From contig NZ_LYCS01000015.1 of the NCBI RefSeq assembly GCF_001659985.1, forward strand, positions 1 through 64,000: 64,000 nucleotides of DNA. Direction: 5' to 3'. Position 1 is the first letter of the stretch, and the number at the start of each line of letters is the position of its first letter. This DNA is from Oceanobacillus sp. Castelsardo (GTDB lineage Bacteria > Bacillota > Bacilli > Bacillales > Amphibacillaceae). The notes under the pieces are model-generated. The model saw nothing but the letters and a program-made list of their open reading frames with translations, did not search any database and was not told where the DNA came from. Position numbers and translations under genes: made by a program. This document shows positions 8,612 to 17,582 of this stretch, one piece after another.

Positions 8612-11600
8612 ACCTCTTTCAGTAAGTCCCGTATATCGTCATCGGTTAAAGTTTGTAACATGCTATCTTCAGGATCAATCACTTCTTCTATCAAATGACG
8701 CTTTCTCTCCTGAAGGTCGTTCATCTTTTCTTCAATGGTTCCTTTTGCTATAAGTTTCAAAACTTGAACCGTATGCTTCTGCCCCATACGATGTGCTCGG
8801 TCAGCAGCTTGTTCCTCTACAGCAGGATTCCACCAGCTATCGTAGAAAATAACCGTGTCAGCACCTGTTAAGTTTAGTCCCGTTCCACCAGCTTTTAACG
8901 ATATGAGAAAAAAGTCTCGCTCCCCTTGGTTAAATTGATTACATAACGTTACTCTCTCACGTGAAGGAGTATGTCCATCCAAGTAAAAATAAGGAATTTC
9001 TTGATTAACGAATTCTTTACCAATGAGATCTAACATTTTTGTAAATTGGGAGAAGATTAAAACCCTTCTGCCGGATTGTTTTGCTTCTGCTACAATTTCC
9101 ATAAGCTGATCAAATTTAGCGGAACTTCCCTTATAATCATGGACAAATAATACTGGATGGCAACATATTTGTCGCAGTCTAGTTATACCTGCAAGAATTT
9201 TAATCCTATTTTTCCGAATCGTATCTTTATCCAAATGTTTAAATGTGTCATGCCGTAACTTTGCTAAATATCCTGCATAAAGCGTTTTTTGTTCAGGGTA
9301 TAATTCACTATACTCTACAGATTCCTTTTTCTCCGGTAATTCTTCTAATACATCTTCTTTTACCCTTCGTAACATAAACGGTCGAATCCTTCTTGCTATC
9401 TGTTTTTTCGTTAATTTACTATATTCCTTTAACCCTAAAAACAATTCCGGAAAGACAACATGAAAAATCGCCCAAAGCTCCTCAAGGGCATTCTCCATTG
9501 GGGTTCCTGTTAATGCGAAACGATGGTCAGCTTGTAGTTTTTTAACTGAACGAGCGGTTTGTGTTAAAGGATTTTTAAACATTTGTGCTTCATCAAAGAA
9601 TATCGTATGAAAGTTTTCCCTCTCATACATCCGAATATCACTACGCAATAATGGATAACTCGTTATGAGGACATCAACTTGATCCCTTTTATGAAAAATT
9701 TCCATCCGATCTGATTTTTTTCCATCAACGACAATCGCCTCGAGTTCAGGTGCAAACTTCATCAATTCGGAAAGCCAGTTATACGTGACAGAGGATGGAG
9801 AAACAATTAGTACCGGAAGTTTTCTCTTTCGTATATCGGGGAGTTCCGATAAAATGTATGCTATACTTTGTACCGTTTTTCCAAGTCCCATATCATCAGC
9901 TAAAATACCACCAAAACCAAAACTTGCCATCATCTTCATCCAACGATATCCTTGTTTCTGGTAGTTTCTCAACGTTCCCTCTAACTTATCTGGCACGTTA
10001 TATTCATTCGAATCAGGGTCACTAATTCTTTTTAAAAATTCCCGAAACGAGTCCTCATACGATAGTGTTTCATCACTTTCTACAGTATCTAAAAGTCTCA
10101 ATCCTTGAACAATTGGAACATCAAGTCCTTTTTCTAATTGGTCGTCATCTTGAAGAGGCACTTGTCGCAAAAAGCGTTCGATTTCCTCTAATTCCTTCGT
10201 TTCCAACGAAAATAACGTACCATCTTTTAATCGGTAGTATTTTCTTTTTTCTTCTAATGCTTCTAATACATCTTTTATTTCACTTTGTGGAATTCCATCC
10301 ATATCGAATGTAAAATGAAGCCAATTCGTCCTTTCTTTACGATGTTTAACCTTAATTTTTGGCTTCCAGTTTTTACGAAAAATCCGATTTCTTACCGCCG
10401 TAGTAGCATAAACTTGGGTCAGCCTTTGTAATTTCGGTAAGACATGATACAAGAAATGATATTCCAATTCTTCATTATGGAGATAATATCCGCTCTCCGT
10501 TTGGTTTAATTGACCTTCCTCTTCCACAAGCTGAAGAATCTCTTCTTCCTTTTCCATGTCCCTTATAATGATCGTACCAATTTGCTTTTCATGTTTCTCT
10601 AATGGATTAATGACGACATGATTATAATGGAATTCCAATCCTACTAATAATCGATTTTTCAAACGATCTATATATAATTTCGCCTGCAGTGGATTTTTTT
10701 TGATTTGGTCTGTAATGGAACCAGATAAGTGGACCTCTCCAATTTTCCTTAGAGCTGGAACCAACTTTTCCATATAGTATGAGATTTGGTTTGTAGGAAT
10801 CGGGATTTTATCCGTTTTAGAGAACTCTAACATTCGCTTAAGCTCTGCTAGCCGTTCCATATCTAGAGAATTTATTCGAATAAGTCTTCCTTGATATAAA
10901 ACAGTATTATATTTTGTCATGAGTTTCATTTTCTGTAATCCACTAATTTTTAATGAAAATCCTTTTTTCTCATCACCGAATTCAAATACAAGTGGAAGTA
11001 ATTCATCAGATTGACGGATTCCAATAAAATGTTGTTGATCGTATTCCAATGTGACATGACTCAAACTTTCTATCAAAGGAACAAGACTATCCCATAAGGA
11101 GACTGGAATCAGGATTTGTTGTTTAGGAAGATTACTCTTTGGATTACTCGGTAATGCACGTTGATATATTTTCTCGTCATCCATTACACGAATAAGATGT
11201 TGCAAAATCATATCCGAATCTTTATCAAAACAATATTTTTCCGGATTGTATGTAAATTGTTGTGAAACGAAATACGACTCCCCACTTCTCATCTTAGCCA
11301 GAAATTCACGAATATCTTTAATTTTTGTAGATTCAATCGATATCTCTATTGCGAACATGTCATAATTAAGATTCCCTCGAACTACTTTACAGAAAAACGT
11401 TGGAAAGATTGTGATTCTATTTTCAAAGTAGTTCTGTGTACCACTTTTCATTATTGGTTTATCTTGAAATAATTTCACAATTTCATCCGAAATACCTGCC
11501 TCTGTTTCACTCGTTTGCGGTTCCTCACGATTATCTTGATGTTGTAAAGCAATAAATACTGCTGCAACGTGTTGACAATCTTTCTGGAAAGAAGATAAGG

Positions 11601-11808
11601 TAGGGCAGCTACAAGTCGCATTAATTTGTCCATTTTCTTTTCGTATCATAACATGAAAATCCTCTACGCCTTTCACTGTAGCTTTAACCTCGTTCTCCGA
11701 TTCTTCCTCAATCATTACTTTTTGGTTGCGAAAAAACGCCTCCCCCTTTTTAAAGGAGACCGTACCACATCGTTCTTTGATTTTCCTTGTATGTAGTTTT
11801 AGTTGCAT
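8593..11808 (-). CDS. SNF2-family DEAD/H helicase with SWIM zinc finger
   Basis: Swi2/Snf2-type ATP-dependent DNA translocase, 1071 aa, of the kind called YwqA in B. subtilis. An N-terminal SWIM zinc finger (C66-x-C68-x9-C78-x-H80) precedes a long linker. The SNF2 ATPase starts near 610 with Walker A 'DDMGLGKT' (about 631-642) and motif II 'DEAQ' (about 736), followed by motif III 'ALTGTPMEN'. The helicase C lobe has 'RVLIFSQFTKMLDLIGKEF', 'SLKAGGTGLNLT' and 'QAADRAHRMGQ'. All catalytic motifs are intact. Such proteins are thought to remodel nucleoprotein during repair or transcription; the bacterial role is poorly defined. The last residues (VVQKVR) are encoded by the end of a dispersed repeat, so the native C-terminus may have been altered. 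Confidence 0.93.
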   Translation of the reverse strand: MQLKLHTRKIKERCGTVSFKKGEAFFRNQKVMIEEESENEVKATVKGVEDFHVMIRKENGQINATCSCPTLSSFQKDCQHVAAVFIALQHQDNREEPQTSETEAGISDEIVKLFQDKPIMKSGTQNYFENRITIFPTFFCKVVRGNLNYDMFAIEISIESTKIKDIREFLAKMRSGESYFVSQQFTYNPEKYCFDKDSDMILQHLIRVMDDEKIYQRALPSNPKSNLPKQQILIPVSLWDSLVPLIESLSHVTLEYDQQHFIGIRQSDELLPLVFEFGDEKKGFSLKISGLQKMKLMTKYNTVLYQGRLIRINSLDMERLAELKRMLEFSKTDKIPIPTNQISYYMEKLVPALRKIGEVHLSGSITDQIKKNPLQAKLYIDRLKNRLLVGLEFHYNHVVINPLEKHEKQIGTIIIRDMEKEEEILQLVEEEGQLNQTESGYYLHNEELEYHFLYHVLPKLQRLTQVYATTAVRNRIFRKNWKPKIKVKHRKERTNWLHFTFDMDGIPQSEIKDVLEALEEKRKYYRLKDGTLFSLETKELEEIERFLRQVPLQDDDQLEKGLDVPIVQGLRLLDTVESDETLSYEDSFREFLKRISDPDSNEYNVPDKLEGTLRNYQKQGYRWMKMMASFGFGGILADDMGLGKTVQSIAYILSELPDIRKRKLPVLIVSPSSVTYNWLSELMKFAPELEAIVVDGKKSDRMEIFHKRDQVDVLITSYPLLRSDIRMYERENFHTIFFDEAQMFKNPLTQTARSVKKLQADHRFALTGTPMENALEELWAIFHVVFPELFLGLKEYSKLTKKQIARRIRPFMLRRVKEDVLEELPEKKESVEYSELYPEQKTLYAGYLAKLRHDTFKHLDKDTIRKNRIKILAGITRLRQICCHPVLFVHDYKGSSAKFDQLMEIVAEAKQSGRRVLIFSQFTKMLDLIGKEFVNQEIPYFYLDGHTPSRERVTLCNQFNQGERDFFLISLKAGGTGLNLTGADTVIFYDSWWNPAVEEQAADRAHRMGQKHTVQVLKLIAKGTIEEKMNDLQERKRHLIEEVIDPEDSMLQTLTDDDIRDLLKEVVQKVR

Positions 11809-11987
11809 GTGGGTGCCCCTTTCTAAAGGTTTTTTATTTCAATGTATCATGAACGAAAAATTGCTGCTAGTATTAGGAAAGATCTAACAAAAGACTGTTA
11901 ATTAATAAAAGAGTCTTAATATTCCATACTCAACATATTATACTTGAATAGAAAGATGCATTTATTTTAATCGAAAGGACGGATTAG

Positions 11988-12833
11988 GTGAATAGAAAGA
12001 GTACAATCCAAGTAATCCGCGTTCCGATTCCAACCCCAACTTTATTGCCACATACGACAACAAACTCTTACCTTATTGGAAATGAAAAAGAATCTATTTT
12101 AGTGGATGCGGGTTATGATACAGAGGTTACGAGAAAATTATTAGAATGGGAAATCAAAAAGCATCGACTTGCAACACCAAAACGAATTGTTCTAACCCAC
12201 GCTCACCCGGATCATGCAGCCGGAGTACGTATGTTAATCCATTGGATACCGACTATAATTTGCCATGAAAAGGAAAAAGAAGAAGTTTTATCCGCCATTT
12301 CTCCGTGGGAAGAAATAACGCTTATAGAAGATGGGGATTCCATAAACGTGGATGGGGAAGAAATCGTTGCGATGCATGCACCAGGGCACACATTAGGGCA
12401 TTTAAGTCTTTATATACCCTCACAACAAATTCTTATTGCCGGAGATAATATTGTCGCAGAAGGAACCACATGGATTGGAGCACCCGGTGGAGATATGAAA
12501 GATTATTTCCAAACTCTTCGTCGATTAAGGAATTTAAAAATCAAAAAAATTGGTCCTGGACATGGGAATTGGGTACACCAACCATATGAACATATTGATT
12601 TTGTTATCCAGCGCAGGTTACAGCGTGAACAACAAATATTAACTTTATTAGAAAAACATCAACAAGTCACTTCTAAAGAATTAACAGAAATGATTTATCA
12701 AGATCGCATTCATCCTAGTATTTTCCCAGTTGCACAAAAAACAATAGAAGCACATCTTGATAAACTTTTAAAAGAGGATTTGATTCAATATAACGAATCA
12801 AAATCCAGTTATGTTTCGCCGGATTTTCAATAA
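11988..12833 (+). CDS. MBL-fold metallo-hydrolase (LACTB2-like)
   Basis: Soluble metallo-beta-lactamase-fold hydrolase, 281 aa. Metal ligands are visible: 'THAHPDHAAG' (H71, H73, D75, H76), 'HAPGHTLGHL' and 'GDNIV', and a final 'GPGHG'. The last 75 residues form a small helical/winged-helix domain ('LLEKHQQVTSKELTEMIY...TIEAHLDKLLKEDLI') as in LACTB2-type endoribonuclease or thioesterase-like hydrolases. The start is GTG at 11988 with GAAAGGA upstream. Its 3' end overlaps the convergent NUDIX gene by 36 bp. The substrate is unknown. Confidence 0.85.
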   Translation: MNRKSTIQVIRVPIPTPTLLPHTTTNSYLIGNEKESILVDAGYDTEVTRKLLEWEIKKHRLATPKRIVLTHAHPDHAAGVRMLIHWIPTIICHEKEKEEVLSAISPWEEITLIEDGDSINVDGEEIVAMHAPGHTLGHLSLYIPSQQILIAGDNIVAEGTTWIGAPGGDMKDYFQTLRRLRNLKIKKIGPGHGNWVHQPYEHIDFVIQRRLQREQQILTLLEKHQQVTSKELTEMIYQDRIHPSIFPVAQKTIEAHLDKLLKEDLIQYNESKSSYVSPDFQ

Positions 12834-13487
12834 ATCAATTTCAGAAGCGGATATATGAAGTGCCCCACCATTTATATATTTTATCACCGCTTCAAGCGTT
12901 AGAATGGTTGGTGGGGAAAGTTTTATTTTTTTATTTTCAAATAAATCAAGCGCTTCTTCAGGGGCAATCCAAAATGCATCATCTATTTCGGAACGATCCG
13001 GATGTGGCTGTTGTCCTTGAGGAAGCATCGCTAAGAAAAAGCGTGTATCAAAACGGATAGGGCTTTGACTAGGGGTAATTAATTGTCCAATATATGATAA
13101 ACAATGGGGATTAAAAAATATTTCTTCTCTTTCTAAAATCTCTCCAAATGTAATTTCTCTATTTAATAATTGGTTTCGGTATATTAGTTCTTTTTTCTTC
13201 GGTAATATCACTGGAGACCCATCTTCTCTATTGCCTAATAATATCCCTACTTCTTCAAATAATTCCCTAACGGCAGCTATGTAATGTCCGGTAGTAAGAG
13301 AATTATCTCTAAATTCCGTCTTTACATATTTTTCATTTACAAATTGATCCGCCTCATCCATTCCCCCACCCGGAAACACATAAAAACCACCCATGAATTT
13401 CATTGTCTTCGGTCTTTTCGTTAAATAGATTCTTGATGCATTATCCATTAAAACTACGGTAGATGCGGGTTTTGGTATTGCAACCAT
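12798..13487 (-). CDS. NUDIX hydrolase (NUDT7/19-like)
   Basis: Pyrophosphohydrolase of 229 aa. The NUDIX box is split by an insertion: 'GGFYVFPGGGMDEADQ' begins it and 'AAVRELFEEVGILLG' provides the REx2EExG metal-binding core. This long-insert arrangement resembles NUDT7/NUDT19-type hydrolases, often CoA or acyl-CoA diphosphatases, but the substrate cannot be read from sequence. AAGGAGGA lies just upstream of the ATG. Convergent with, and overlapping, the MBL-fold gene. Confidence 0.85.
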   Translation of the reverse strand: MVAIPKPASTVVLMDNASRIYLTKRPKTMKFMGGFYVFPGGGMDEADQFVNEKYVKTEFRDNSLTTGHYIAAVRELFEEVGILLGNREDGSPVILPKKKELIYRNQLLNREITFGEILEREEIFFNPHCLSYIGQLITPSQSPIRFDTRFFLAMLPQGQQPHPDRSEIDDAFWIAPEEALDLFENKKIKLSPPTILTLEAVIKYINGGALHISASEIDLLKIRRNITGF

Positions 13488-13703
13488 AAATGTCCTCCTT
13501 CAATTGGTAAAACCATATATAATACATATTCCACATATCAAGTAAAATCCCCTTTTAATTTTTTTCAAAGACATTAATTAAAAATAGTTCTTTTCATATT
13601 TATCCTCTCATATTTTTGAAATAAGACGACTGGACAAGGTTTTATTAGATAAATTCATCGTCTTTATGCGCTTTTATTCGATATAAATTTGAGGGGGCAA
13701 AAC

Positions 13704-14351
13704 ATGGAATTTATTCAACCAATCTTAGAAATTCTTTTTATCAATATCCTTCTAAGCGGAGATAATGCCCTCGTCATTGCGATGGCCAGTAGAAATCTTC
13801 CCAATGATCTTCAAGGGAAAGCCATTCAATGGGGAACTTTAGGTGCCATCGCTTTAAGGATATTATTTGTTTTCTTAATGATACACTTATTAGAGATGCC
13901 ATTTATTCAATTAATTGGTGGAATACTATTACTTTTTATTGCCTATAAACTCATGGTCGATAAACATGAAAACGATCAAATAAAAAGTGGTAATTCCTTA
14001 CAAGAGGCCATCTCTATTATCATTTTTGCTGACGTCATTATGAGTTTAGATAATGTTCTTGCTATTGCAGCCATTGCCGATAGTAATCTACTTCTTATTA
14101 TTGCTGGGATAATTTTAAGCATCCCAATTATACTTACAGCAAGTGAACTTATTTTAAAACTTATTCAAAGATTTCCAGTTGTCGTATTCGTTGGGGCTGC
14201 ACTCCTTGCTTGGACTGGTGGAGAAATGATCGTAAAAGAAGAAGTAGTTCAAGTATTCATTCAAACTAGCAGTATCCCTAAACCTTTATTTTTAATCGGT
14301 CTTACGGTCATTACAGTCATTGTAGGGGCGATTAAAAGAAAGCAAGGCTAA
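13704..14351 (+). CDS. TerC/YjbE-family membrane protein
   Basis: Integral membrane protein, about 215 aa, of the TerC family (YjbE/YkoY-like in Bacillus), implicated in metal efflux, notably manganese delivery to exported enzymes. Two family signatures with membrane-embedded acidic residues are present: 'NILLSGDNALVIAMA' near the start and 'DVIMSLDNVLAIAAIAD' in the second half. The ATG at 13704 follows GAGGGGGC; the in-frame TTG at 13689 lies upstream of that site and is not used. No yybP-ykoY (Mn2+) riboswitch is recognisable upstream. Single-gene unit ended by a hairpin. Confidence 0.88.
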   Translation: MEFIQPILEILFINILLSGDNALVIAMASRNLPNDLQGKAIQWGTLGAIALRILFVFLMIHLLEMPFIQLIGGILLLFIAYKLMVDKHENDQIKSGNSLQEAISIIIFADVIMSLDNVLAIAAIADSNLLLIIAGIILSIPIILTASELILKLIQRFPVVVFVGAALLAWTGGEMIVKEEVVQVFIQTSSIPKPLFLIGLTVITVIVGAIKRKQG

Positions 14352-14377
14352 ACTAAAATAGAAGGCTATGCAGCATC

Positions 14378-14418
14378 CAAAAGATGATTTTCTGTATTGA
14401 ACAGGAGTCATCTTTTTT
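14378..14418 (+). terminator. Rho-independent terminator after the TerC gene
   Basis: AAAAGATGA ... TCATCTTTTTT hairpin with a T run. Confidence 0.65.
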
Positions 14419-14457
14419 AAATCCCATTGAAAACTTCTGTTAAGTAAAATCTGGAAA

Positions 14458-14482
14458 AGTCATGACTTATGACACCTGTCAT
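14458..14482. promoter_or_regulatory. Composite palindrome upstream of the DUF418-kinase-regulator operon
   Basis: Two adjoining dyads: AGTCATGACT (14458-14467, perfect palindrome) and ATGACACCTGTCAT (14469-14482, perfect 6-bp arms around CC). It lies about 85 bp before the DUF418 gene. A candidate binding site for the response regulator encoded in the same operon; this is inferred from position and symmetry only. Confidence 0.45.
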
Positions 14483-14567
14483 ATTTTTTTCATGATTGGA
14501 ATGAATGTTCCGCTCTTCCGTTTCCTAATAAAATGAAATTAAATTAAACAAGAAAAGAGTGGAGAAT

Positions 14568-15686
14568 ATGACTAAACGGATTGCCTTATTAGATATTTTA
14601 CGTGGATTTGCTGTTTTGGGGACGTTAGGGACAAATATTTGGATATTTGCTCATTTAGGTGATTTAACCGTTATTACTACTTTTCATCAAAATACTTGGT
14701 GGAATTTCGATGACTTTTTGCGAATGCTGATACTATTTCTCGTAAACGGAAAATTACTCGGTCTACTAACCATTATGTTTGGCGTCGGGTTAGAACTGAA
14801 ATACAGGCAGGCTCTACGAAAAGGAAACACATGGCCCGGTGTCTATATATGGACCTCATTATTCCTAATGGCGGAAGGACTAATGCACTTTCTTTTTGTA
14901 ATGGAATATGACATATTGATGAGTTATGGAATTACAGCGATTATAGTTGCCATCATTGTAAAAAAAGGGGATAAATGGATTAAATATACGATGCAAGTAA
15001 TTGGCAGTCTTTTTATCGCTGTTGTCCTGTTGATTTTCATCGTTAGTTTAAATGCTCAAGTTTCTTTAGGCAGTTTTCATGATGTGATTTCCCTTTATCA
15101 AAATGGAACTTGGTTTGATCAGGTGCAGTATCGCATAAACAACCTATTACCACTTAGAATAGAAGCTATTTTTATTATTCCAATGAATATTTTTCTATTT
15201 TTATTAGGCGTCCGTCTAATGCGAATCGGTGCCTTTTCACCTCATGAACATGGCAAGAAAATAAGAAGCCGATTCGTAAAAATCGCTTTATTAATTGGGG
15301 TGCCATTAAATTTGCTCATTTTCGTTCCAGGCGGACTTTTTGATCTTCCTGTTCGTTATGTATTTGCACCGATTCTTTCCATTGGATATATCGGGCTCAT
15401 TAGTATAGTTGTTGAAAAATGGGAGCATTTTTGGTTATGGAAAAGGTTGGAGAATGTTGGTAAAATGTCTTTAAGCATCTATGTCACACAAAATATTATT
15501 GCATCTATTCTCTTTTACGGTTGGGGGATTGGACTAGGTGGAAATCTCCATTCCTTCACCATCATATTAATATGGTTCATGATTTGTATTTTCCTTATAT
15601 TATTTGCAACATTATGGCTGAAAAAGTTTCAATTTGGTCCAGTAGAAACAGTAAGAAAAATAATACTAAGTGGGGTCAAAAAATAA
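14568..15686 (+). CDS. DUF418 / YeiB-like membrane protein
   Basis: Polytopic membrane protein, about 372 aa and eight or more hydrophobic segments, beginning 'KRIALLDILRGFAVLG' as is usual for DUF418/YeiB proteins. The C-terminal DUF418 part contains 'ENVGKMSLSIYVTQNI' and 'WLKKFQFGPVETVRK' (family: G(P)xExxWR-like). Function unknown; such proteins are related to acyltransferase-3-like membrane proteins. ATG at 14568 is chosen because the conserved motif follows directly; GTG at 14559 is possible, and neither has a well-spaced Shine-Dalgarno site. First gene of an apparent operon with a sensor kinase (18 bp downstream of its stop) and regulator. Confidence 0.82.
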   Translation: MTKRIALLDILRGFAVLGTLGTNIWIFAHLGDLTVITTFHQNTWWNFDDFLRMLILFLVNGKLLGLLTIMFGVGLELKYRQALRKGNTWPGVYIWTSLFLMAEGLMHFLFVMEYDILMSYGITAIIVAIIVKKGDKWIKYTMQVIGSLFIAVVLLIFIVSLNAQVSLGSFHDVISLYQNGTWFDQVQYRINNLLPLRIEAIFIIPMNIFLFLLGVRLMRIGAFSPHEHGKKIRSRFVKIALLIGVPLNLLIFVPGGLFDLPVRYVFAPILSIGYIGLISIVVEKWEHFWLWKRLENVGKMSLSIYVTQNIIASILFYGWGIGLGGNLHSFTIILIWFMICIFLILFATLWLKKFQFGPVETVRKIILSGVKK

Positions 15687-15704
15687 GTTGAGTAGGTGAC
15701 ATTT

Positions 15705-16814
15705 ATGTTCACGAATTTTTATCCTAGAGACCAAATTAAACGGTATTTACTTATTGATGTAGCATCGATTATTTTCTTATTCTATATGGTTTTTAGTCAA
15801 AAATCAGAATTATCGTTTATAATTAAAATGATGCTCATTATTAGCTTCCTTCTATGCTACTATATCAGTCTGTGGGTACGTGACTATCGACTCATCACAA
15901 CAACTTTTGTAGGTTGTGTCATAGTAACTATCTTTACTATATCCATTGATCATACCCTGATTATATACGGTTTTATTTTTGCAGATATGTTAGGTAGAGT
16001 AAAAGAGAAAATCTATATGGGCTTCGGTATTTTAATATTAGCCCTAATGTTTGTAACAGTTATTTTTCATGGTGGTGGTATCGTATTTTTTTCTCAATAT
16101 CCTATACTTCTTCCACTTATGATATTTCAAATGGTCCTTCCAATCGTTATAAATATCGTAGAGAAATCAAAACATTTACAAGTTGAATTAAATGAAGCAA
16201 ATGAAATGTTAGAAAAATATATTCAAGAGGAAGAACGCAACCGAATTGCTAGAGATCTTCATGATACACTCGGACAGACGTTAACCATGATTAAAGTAAA
16301 AAGCGAACTCACGGAAAGATTAATTGATAAAGACCCTGAAGTTGCCAAAAAGGAAATTCGCGATATTTTATCCTCCTCTCGAAAAGCAATTAAACAAGTA
16401 AGGGAATTAGTTACCGGGATGAAATATATTTCCTTAGAAGATGAAATCGAACACTCTAAAAAGCAATTGCATGATAGAAATATAAAGATGGTTATACAAA
16501 AAGGGGAATCGTTTCCGTCTATTTCAAAAATGGAGGAAACGATGCTATCCCTATCTTTCCGAGAAATCATCACCAATATTATACGTCACAGCCAGGCAAT
16601 GTGTTGCTCACTTACATTGGAGTCAAGTCCACAGAATTTCATCATAATCGTGGAAGATGATGGAATAGGGGTTCGTTTTGACAGTCATCGTAACGGTTAT
16701 GGGCTATTGTCTATAGAAGAGAGATTACGCTCTATCAATGGAACGTGTACGATTCACAGTTCCACCGGAAAAGGAACAAGGATAATATTAGAAGTTCCAT
16801 TAGGAAAGGGGTAA
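15705..16814 (+). CDS. DesK-like sensor histidine kinase
   Basis: HisKA_3-type membrane sensor kinase, about 369 aa. Four or five N-terminal TM segments (about 15-150) carry no extracellular domain. A coiled coil ('LNEANEMLEKYIQEEERNRIA') leads to the phosphoacceptor 'RDLHDTLGQ' (H about 186), and the ATPase part shows 'REIITNIIRHSQA', 'VEDDGIGV' and 'GYGLLSIEERL'. The layout and motifs closely follow B. subtilis DesK, the membrane-fluidity sensor, but no desaturase gene is adjacent, so the stimulus is uncertain. ATG at 15705 has AGGTGA six bases upstream; GTG at 15696 overlaps that site. Three bases separate it from the regulator gene. Confidence 0.88.
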   Translation: MFTNFYPRDQIKRYLLIDVASIIFLFYMVFSQKSELSFIIKMMLIISFLLCYYISLWVRDYRLITTTFVGCVIVTIFTISIDHTLIIYGFIFADMLGRVKEKIYMGFGILILALMFVTVIFHGGGIVFFSQYPILLPLMIFQMVLPIVINIVEKSKHLQVELNEANEMLEKYIQEEERNRIARDLHDTLGQTLTMIKVKSELTERLIDKDPEVAKKEIRDILSSSRKAIKQVRELVTGMKYISLEDEIEHSKKQLHDRNIKMVIQKGESFPSISKMEETMLSLSFREIITNIIRHSQAMCCSLTLESSPQNFIIIVEDDGIGVRFDSHRNGYGLLSIEERLRSINGTCTIHSSTGKGTRIILEVPLGKG

Positions 16815-16817
16815 AAA

Positions 16818-17423
16818 ATGGCGAGAATCGTTATAGCAGAAGATCAGCAAATGTTAAGAGGTGCCTTCACCACATTAATAAAAATGGAGGATGATTTAGA
16901 AATCGTAGCTGAGGTAGCCGATGGTGAGGAGGCTCTTAGAGCAATTCAAAAACACAATCCCGATATCTGTCTTGTCGATATCGAAATGCCAGGACTAACC
17001 GGTCTTGAATTAGCCTTAAAACTTCGAACTATGAACCATCCATGCAAAATTATCATCGTAACAACCTTTTCCAGACCAGGTTACTTACAACAAGCAATGA
17101 AGGCAAAAGTAGATGGGTATTTACTAAAAGATGAACCAATTGACTTTTTAATTCAAGCTATCCGTCGCGTAATGAAAGGTGAAAAAGTGATAAGTAATGA
17201 TTTGACCTCCATTCTATTTCAGAATGAAGAAAACCCGCTAACAGAGCGGGAAACAGAAATGCTTCTTCTAGCAAAAGAAGGCTTGACGACAGATGAAATA
17301 AGTAAAAAATTGTATTTAACAAAAGGGACCATTCGAAATTATTTATCTTCTGCAATCCAGAAGCTAGAAGCAGAATCAAGGCAGCAGGCAGTTCATATCG
17401 CTTCAAATAAGGGATGGATTTAA
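16818..17423 (+). CDS. DesR/NarL-type response regulator
   Basis: 201-aa response regulator: receiver domain with acidic pocket (E8-D9), phospho-acceptor D54 ('CLVDIEMPG'), T/K signature ('VTTFSRPGY', 'LLKDEP'), then a LuxR-type helix-turn-helix ('NPLTERETEMLLLAKEGLTTDEISKKLYLTKGTIRNYLSSAIQKL' region). The receiver opening 'VIAEDQQML' and 'TFSRPGYLQQAMKAKVDGYLLKD' are very DesR-like. It is translationally close to the kinase and is its cognate partner. The likely target is its own operon promoter, perhaps through the palindromes at 14458-14482. Confidence 0.9.
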   Translation: MARIVIAEDQQMLRGAFTTLIKMEDDLEIVAEVADGEEALRAIQKHNPDICLVDIEMPGLTGLELALKLRTMNHPCKIIIVTTFSRPGYLQQAMKAKVDGYLLKDEPIDFLIQAIRRVMKGEKVISNDLTSILFQNEENPLTERETEMLLLAKEGLTTDEISKKLYLTKGTIRNYLSSAIQKLEAESRQQAVHIASNKGWI

Positions 17424-17582
17424 AAGATACCGTGGGGACAGATCCTTTGGTCGCTTACCAGGTTGCTGTAACATTAAGCCGGTATATCTATCCCCGTGGC
17501 TGTTCACTTGATTGATATAATTTTAAGCTAACACAATTTCAAAATATGCCAAGATAGATAGATATGTCGATTTCTTAATCTA

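Noticed and set aside
13501-13703. Manganese (yybP-ykoY) riboswitch before the TerC-family gene
   Set aside because: The region lacks the conserved GGGGAGUA and GCAGA-type core; only a short unrelated stem is present.
17430-17582. GGGGACAG ... TATCCCCG inverted sequence as a terminator of the regulator gene
   Set aside because: The arms pair poorly over a long distance and no T run follows.
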